NCBI GenBank assembly: GCA_030998225.1
Contig: JAPYXD010000753.1
Coordinates: 4,030,001 to 4,094,000, forward strand
Source: Diplolepis rosae
Lineage: Eukaryota > Arthropoda > Insecta > Hymenoptera > Diplolepididae
Length of the DNA: 64,000 bases
Reading direction: 5' to 3'
Translations under genes and position numbers: made by a program
Part shown: piece by piece, positions 58,701-64,000 of the stretch
Numbering within the stretch: position 1 is the first letter of the stretch
How the letters are laid out: each line of letters begins with the position of its first letter
The notes under the pieces: generated by a model
Databases searched by the model: none
What the model was told of the DNA's origin: nothing
The model's input: only the letters and a program-made list of their open reading frames with translations

Positions 58701-61700
58701 TTTTCTCCTATAGTCAGTGTACATAGTAAGGGGGATTCAGTGGGATTTAGTTCGTCTTCAGTAGTGAGCCATAATACACGCGCGGCTCTTTTCTTAAACT
58801 CCCATGGCACTATCTTTAATTTTTTAACTCGATTAAGTATTTAAAAGTCGTGGGTAGTTCTATCTCACTCTTATTTTCGATATCCAGGAGTTCCCTGCGT
58901 TACAAGGTCAACAGGCAGTGCATATATTAATAATAATTTACTCTTGATCTCAATAATTATTTTCAAGTTCAAATACTAATTTTAAAATCCAGAAAATAGG
59001 ATTTTTTGATTTTTAAGAAATTTTTTTTAGTAAAAAGTAAAAGTTGATTTTTTAAACTAGTGCTAAAAAGGAGGGGCTGTATAAATTTTAGACAAATAAA
59101 CTCTGTCAATTTAAATAAACATGTCAATTTTATAGTAATTTATTATTCATTTGTAAAAAACTACGTGAATGAATTGAAGATCTGATAGTGAAAAAAAAAA
59201 TTGAAAAAAGTTTATTGATTGTATAATTCAGCCGTTTAGATTCTTTCAAATTCAAATTGCAATAAGTGTTATAATCCACTTGTGTTTATTTTTTGTTTAT
59301 ACAATTTCTTAGTGGGGTTCGAGGGGATTGGACGTCTTCGAAACGTCTTAAGGACGTCTTGCGAACTTCAATGTTATTTTTTGATACCTGAGGACGTCTT
59401 ATACCTTAAAGACGTCTTTTAGAAAAAAAAAAGTTTGGAAGTGACAAAAAGCCTGACATTTAAGTCCCCAAGACGTCTAATATTTCCGTGTGCACTGGGT
59501 AATTAATTAATATTAATAAATTTATACATAAAATGTTTTTTCCAAGAAAAGTTTTCGAGAGTGAATAATAAAATTAGCAGGTGTGATGTTTATTGGTTGA
59601 TAATTTTATAGTGTAAAATGGATTTAAATTTGAAAAATGTAATTGAAAATTAGTGCAAAGTTTCAAAATGCAAAATATGATAATTTTTGCTTTGAATGCA
59701 TGTAGAGATAACTGTGTAGTGTAAAGATAAATAAATAGTAAAGATAACCCGCTTTTCTAATTCATTCTAATAATAAATAAGTGAAAAAATTTCAAAAAGA
59801 AATCAGAGTCTTACTCTAATGACACAGAATGATTGGACGTCTTTGAGACGTCTTAAAGACGTCTTACGGATTTTAATGTCGATTTGATTCCTGTTATAGA
59901 GACGTACTATTCCATAAAGACGTCTTTTAAGTATAAAACGTCTATAAATGAATAAAAAAATTGCATTCCTTGAGACGTTCTTAAGACGTCTCAAAAATCT
60001 CGTACGTCTTTGTGTCTATTAAGTACTCCATGAAAAGCGCCTCACTGATTTTAATTAATTCTATCATTTACTGATTTAGTTGAGAAAGAAATGAAAAATC
60101 TCACGTCAAAATCTTTCAACATTTGAAACTAATTAAAATTTTGCAAAATTGTCGATGTGCAATTGCGCCTACATGGTGTATAATATTCTGCGCGCCTACA
60201 TCGGATGTGTTAAAGAAATCAAGAGTTGAAAGAATTCAAGCGCGCAATAATTATTTGATGAATCACTGTCCGAGTATTCTCTTCTCCTTTGATATTACGC
60301 AAAACTTAAAAGATTATCATTAAGGAGAATTCTATGATTTGACGTTTCAGGGCAAGACTTGGGTGAAAGGAATTCTTTCGATTTTGAAATGAAGTCGGAA
60401 CAAGCGGGTGGAAAAGCATCCCCAGGATCGTTGACTCTTGGAGTTTCAATTTTAACTCATTTACTACTACTGTTACCAATTTTGTACATCTTGATTGTAG
60501 CCTTCCACACTCCAAATCAACTTTTTTCGTGGCATCCAATCTGTATGTCGTTGGGAGTAAGTTTAGCAAAAAAATTATATTCATGGTGAATATTGATTTA
60601 TTTTTCTAGTGGTAGATTAGAGGTCTTCAGAACGTCTCTGGGCCTTGAATTTTTTTTTGTTCGACCTTGGGACGTCTTAGGTCTTGAAGACGTCTTTCGA
60701 ACATGAGACGTCTTCAGAGGGGCAAGAAATCTAATATAGATGTCCATGAAACGTTCTTATGACGTCCAAAAGATGTCCATTGTACCCGTGTTTACTTCCC
60801 TGGCAAAAGTTTCGGATTCAAATCAAATTCGAGCGGATTCTGAGTCTTTCTAAATTATCTATTGGAGGCATTCCGATTTATTACGCACTAATCCGTAAAA
60901 ATGTTTTGAATCTCGAGAGATGCAATTCGGTTGAAATCAATCGGATTCAATTTAAAACTTGAATCCGAATGAATCAGATCCAAGTTTTTAATCCTAATCA
61001 ATCCGATTTTAGATTTATGTAAACCGAATTTCCAATCCGAATCTTTCTGACTTTATTCATTCGAATTCATTTGGATTAATTCTGATTCAAAACTTGGTTT
61101 AGGTCAAGATAAATTCGGATTAAACCAGATTGATTTTAAACTTATTTACGTTAAACAAGATTCAAGAAGTTTTTCGGATTTGTTCGGAATGATTCAGGGA
61201 CAAATTTCGAACTAGTTCGAATTTGCTCGGATTGAATTCCCTTTTAATACGTAAAAAGAAGTCTTTAATACTTGCAAAAGACGTCCTCAGTACGTCTCTA
61301 TGCGTGTCCAGTTGACGTCTAGTGGACGTCTTTCAAAAATGAAAGTCTACACGACGTATTTGTGGCTGCAGTGTATGTTTTGAAGAAACTGTAGATACTT
61401 TTTTTGTTTTTTAAATTCGTTATTACTCATTCATTTGAATTTTAATAAGTATTACTCATATGCTTGGAAAAGATAATTCTCTGCGTTCACACGAACAAAG
61501 GTAAAATAAAATGCCTTTGTCAATTATTGGCAATGTTGTTAGGATTGAAATAAATGGGTATATTCATTATTCATATGACAAATGTGCATCTATAGTAATT
61601 CAAAATCATAATTACTGCTTTTTTGTAAATAATTCATTTATCCACTCTAAAAATTTGCATTTTTAATAAAATAATATTAATAATATATAAAAAATGCTAA

Positions 61701-62947
61701 TTTACAAAACTAGTTTAATTTTTCGTATATTTGGAAAAAAAATTTGGTAATTCATTCAATGTCAATATTTTTTAATTTACTAATTTCTTTTTCTTCTTAT
61801 TTAACAAATTTCAAATTGCTTAATTCTTCACTCGAACAGTTTTTAAATTTTTCTAAATTTCAAAAATCTTCAAATTCATCTTAGATTTTTTTAGATTCCA
61901 TTCTCAGAAAATTTTGCAAATTGCAAAACTTGTTTGACTTTGATTTTTAAAGCAAATAAAAAGACGTCCCCTAAACAAAAGAAGTCCATAAGACACCAAG
62001 AAACCTTGGATCCAAATCCCGGAGACGTCTTTAAAACGTCTTAAAGACGTCCAATGTTTCATGCCTACTCGGTTGTCACAAAGTATCTGAAAAGTATTGT
62101 ATAAAAGTATTTATCTTCATCAATACGAAAAGCAGATATTCTCAAAATGTATTACATCCCAGTGAACAAGGAGACATTAGACGTTGTTAGGACATCTTAA
62201 GGACGTCCCAGGGTTTTTAATATCTGACTTTTTTTTACCCGTTGGACATCTTGGATCCAAAACTTGCTCAACATAGCAAATATTCTGACACTGAAACTTG
62301 ATTGACGTCCTTAACGCGTTCCAAAGACGTCCAATGTCCCCGAAACCACTGAGACGTAACTTAAAATTTTTTTAAAACAGACCCTATATGTTTTTTTCAA
62401 GGTTCTACTAATAGTGGAGGCAGTCTTCAGTGTATCAGGTGAAGCATTTCTTTCGCACAAAATATCTCGCGCCAGTAGAGTGACAATCCACTGGATAATG
62501 CATGCAACAGGATTGTGTCTCATCTTCTCCGGTTTGATCATCATCATCGTCAACAAGAACATGCACTCCGGACATGGACATTTTGAAAGTAACCACGCAA
62601 TATTAGGTCTCACGACCATCATCCTAGCAGCTCTTGTTTCTCTGTTCGGAATCTTAGCTAACAATACAAAATGGCTCTACCCTAAAGTGAGGCCAGTACT
62701 AATTAAAGTCTTCCACGCCTTTGGAGGAATCTCTATTACGATATTGTTCCTCGCAACTGAGATTACAGGAACCTATAAAGGATGGCTTGAAAAGCAACGT
62801 GTTGGTGACCACGAAGTGGGGCGACAACTTGTTTTCGCCTCACTCTTCATTGCAGGTGTCTTGGTACTGTTCAAACCAATCTTGGGAGCTGTTTCCAGAA
62901 CCAAAGTACTGGTCAAAAGTCTCAAGAACCCTCAACCTAGCACGTGA
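55787..62947 (+). CDS. Transmembrane cytochrome b561 domain reductase (CYB561D1/D2-like)
   Basis: Di-heme membrane protein of the b561 family, expected to pass electrons from cytosolic ascorbate across an endomembrane to ferric iron or monodehydroascorbate. Three exons: 55787-55829, 60351-60556, 62402-62947 (phases 1, 0; 795 nt, 264 aa, stop TGA). Exon 1 (MREIMSRNRSKGKL) is inferred from the ATG, a strong GTAAGT donor and an uninterrupted join (Trp across the junction). An alternative start is the ATG at 60389. Six membrane spans follow a cytosolic tail. The four axial-heme His candidates are in LFSWHP, TIHWIM, ESNHAILG and KVFHAFGG. Length and HPICMSLG-type core resemble CYB561D2 rather than the larger vesicle CYB561. 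Both introns are loaded with GACGTC repeats. Confidence 0.88.
56280..58490. repeat. GACGTC-family array in b561 intron 1
   Basis: Single copies (56280-56590) followed by tandem units with a period near 590 bp. GGACTACAGAGTCTCACGGA occurs at about 57371 and 57960, and AACACTAGTGAATAGTAC at about 57342, 57918 and 58503. Confidence 0.7.
58499..58810 (-). CDS. Unrecognised 103-codon open frame
   Basis: Minus-strand frame MPWEFKKRAARVLWLTTEDE... with balanced composition, GC-richer than its surroundings and starting just beyond the GACGTC array. It lies antisense within b561 intron 1. No homology recognised; it could be a fragment of an LTR or other element. Splice signals and a start context are not decisive. 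Confidence 0.25.
   Translation of the reverse strand: MPWEFKKRAARVLWLTTEDELNPTESPLLCTLTIGEKSSVKRGLGSDNRVPHSIFHAASVTVGATLQSNTFIPSHPNTIKSFFYKSEHCMLVCLQQSVLFTSV
59325..60030. repeat. Two GACGTC-family copies in b561 intron 1
   Basis: 59325-59500 and 59825-60030, each with paired GACGTCTTAAAGACGTC words, separated by plain AT-rich sequence. Confidence 0.65.
60605..61370. repeat. CGGATT element nested in a GACGTC copy, b561 intron 2
   Basis: A GACGTC copy (60605-60795) is interrupted by a CGGATT element (about 60797-61245, starting CCCTGGCAAAAGTTTCGG). GACGTC sequence resumes at 61250-61370. Confidence 0.6.
61371..61955. other. AT-rich intron sequence
   Basis: Part of b561 intron 2 with no recognised feature. 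Confidence 0.5.
61960..62350. repeat. Two short GACGTC-family copies before b561 exon 3
   Basis: 61960-62080 and 62155-62350. The second has recognisable inverted ends (CCCAGTGAACAAGGAGACAT; ATGTCCCCGAAACCACTG) and ends about 50 bp before the exon 3 acceptor. Confidence 0.65.
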
Positions 62948-63004
62948 CCTAACCTATAAAAGGATCATTTAATACCACAATCCTGCAAAATTTACCCTGC
63001 TATA

Positions 63005-63430
63005 AGTATCGGTTTGAAATTCATTCCGAGCGAATCAGTATTATTACGAACCATTCCGAGTCATTTCAAATCAATTCAGAAAACGTTTTGTATCTCGTAT
63101 GATGAAAAATCGTCAAAAATCAATTCCAATGAATCTGAACCAATCCCAATCAATCCGAGAACGGATTGATCCAAACCGAATTAATTCGAATTATTCCGAC
63201 TTTGGATTAATTCGGACAAATTTTGATTGGAAATTCGGTTTGGATGAATCCTGATTCCGGATTGATTCGAATTAAAAATTTGGTTCGAATTCATTGGGAT
63301 TGATTCGAATTCAGTCGGATTGGTTTTTGGCCGTTTTTCATCAAACGATATACAAAACGTTTTCGAATTGGTTCAAAATGATTCGGAAAGAAATTCCGGA
63401 ATAGCTCTGATTCGCACGAAATAAATTTCA
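63005..63430. repeat. CGGATT palindromic element downstream of b561
   Basis: Carries the AAACGTTTTGTATCTCGT landmark and its inverted counterpart, with ATTCCGAGCGAATC and TCCGGAATAGCTCTG near the ends. Confidence 0.7.
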
Positions 63431-63534
63431 GTTTTAGAGAAATTTGATGTTAGGTATTCAAAAAATGGCTATTTTGGCTAATTTTAAGAATTTATTGTAA
63501 GGAAATGGATTTTTTTCAGCGTTTTTGTCAACGG

Positions 63535-63815
63535 CATTGTATCCCAGTGGGCAAAAAATATAAAGACATCATAGGAATGTCTATAGGGCGTCTCTTGGAC
63601 GTCTTTTGGTACCTGTCTTTTAAACGTCCGAGGGACTTTTTCAAGACGTTCAATGTCAGTACAGATGACATCCCAGATGTATCTTGTGTTTTAAAGATGT
63701 TTTTAGGACGTCTTTGGGACACTAAACATCTTTGGTACGTCAATTGGACTAACATTAGACATCCTTGTAACGTCTCAAAGTCTTCTCTCAGACGTCCTAA
63801 GTATTGTGCCTACAG
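63535..63815. repeat. GACGTC-family copy
   Basis: Begins TATCCCAGTGGGCAAAAAAT and ends AGACGTCCTAAGTATTGTGC. Open frames on both strands are repeat-derived. The remainder of the window (63816-64000) shows nothing recognisable. Confidence 0.65.
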
Positions 63816-64000
63816 AGATATTACTAGTATTCAGCTTTAAAATTCTTTTTTACTGAATCTTTACGATTTTTTTTCTGATATAACCCTAAAAAACTGTTCA
63901 ACATAGAGAAAACTATTTAAACATAAGTTCTGAAAAATTCTGAAAAGATCTGACATGAAATGTTGCGCTGGTAAAAACTTTTTGCTAGACTACAAAAACA

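Noticed and set aside
60389..60391. ATG at 60389 as the start of the b561 protein
   Set aside because: Possible, but exon 2 stays open in frame back to a good acceptor and joins exactly to an ATG-bearing exon with a GTAAGT donor at 55829. The longer form is preferred.

Overview
This is nuclear DNA from an animal, almost certainly an insect. Evidence: AT-rich sequence, GT-AG introns, an N-terminal cytoplasmic dynein-2 heavy chain gene, a cytochrome b561-type reductase gene, and very dense mariner, hAT, R1-like and foldback elements. I cannot fix the order; a TE-rich wasp or similar is only a guess. I see no rRNA, tRNA or CRISPR.

Layout. (1) 0.8-5.0 kb, minus strand: the first seven coding exons (498 codons, all phases consistent) of DYNC2H1, the intraflagellar-transport dynein heavy chain. 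The gene runs off the left side, and its ATG lies 159 bp from an RFX X-box-like site. (2) 7.8-48.8 kb, plus strand: a tandem array of a five-exon gene family. There are four intact copies (copy 1 at 8407-13700, copy 2 at 17805-22052, copy 4 at 35087-40357, copy 5 at 42794-45937), one decayed copy (copy 3, 27902-28919) and relics at both ends. (3) 55.8-62.9 kb, plus strand: a complete three-exon cytochrome b561 domain reductase gene (264 aa).

The array is the main find. Each intact copy has a TATA box, a very short leader, a signal-peptide exon and four further exons, giving a 238-272 aa secreted protein. The pattern is that of a chymotrypsin-fold protease, but His57, Asp102 and Ser195 all appear to be replaced. 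The His-to-Asp spacing of 45 residues and the phase-0 intron exactly before the GDSGGP-equivalent are kept. Introns are more alike between copies than the coding exons, a pattern known from fast-evolving secreted gene families. The family's function is not known from sequence.

The rest is mobile and repetitive DNA. Two dispersed families recur across the window: imperfect palindromes rich in GACGTC, and imperfect palindromes rich in CGGATT. There is a four-level nest (satellite and mariner inside a Tc1/mariner-type element, with a hAT MITE inside the mariner transposase). A MULE-like element has a perfect 9-bp target duplication, and several insertions can be proved by comparing array copies, because the paralogous copy preserves the empty site.
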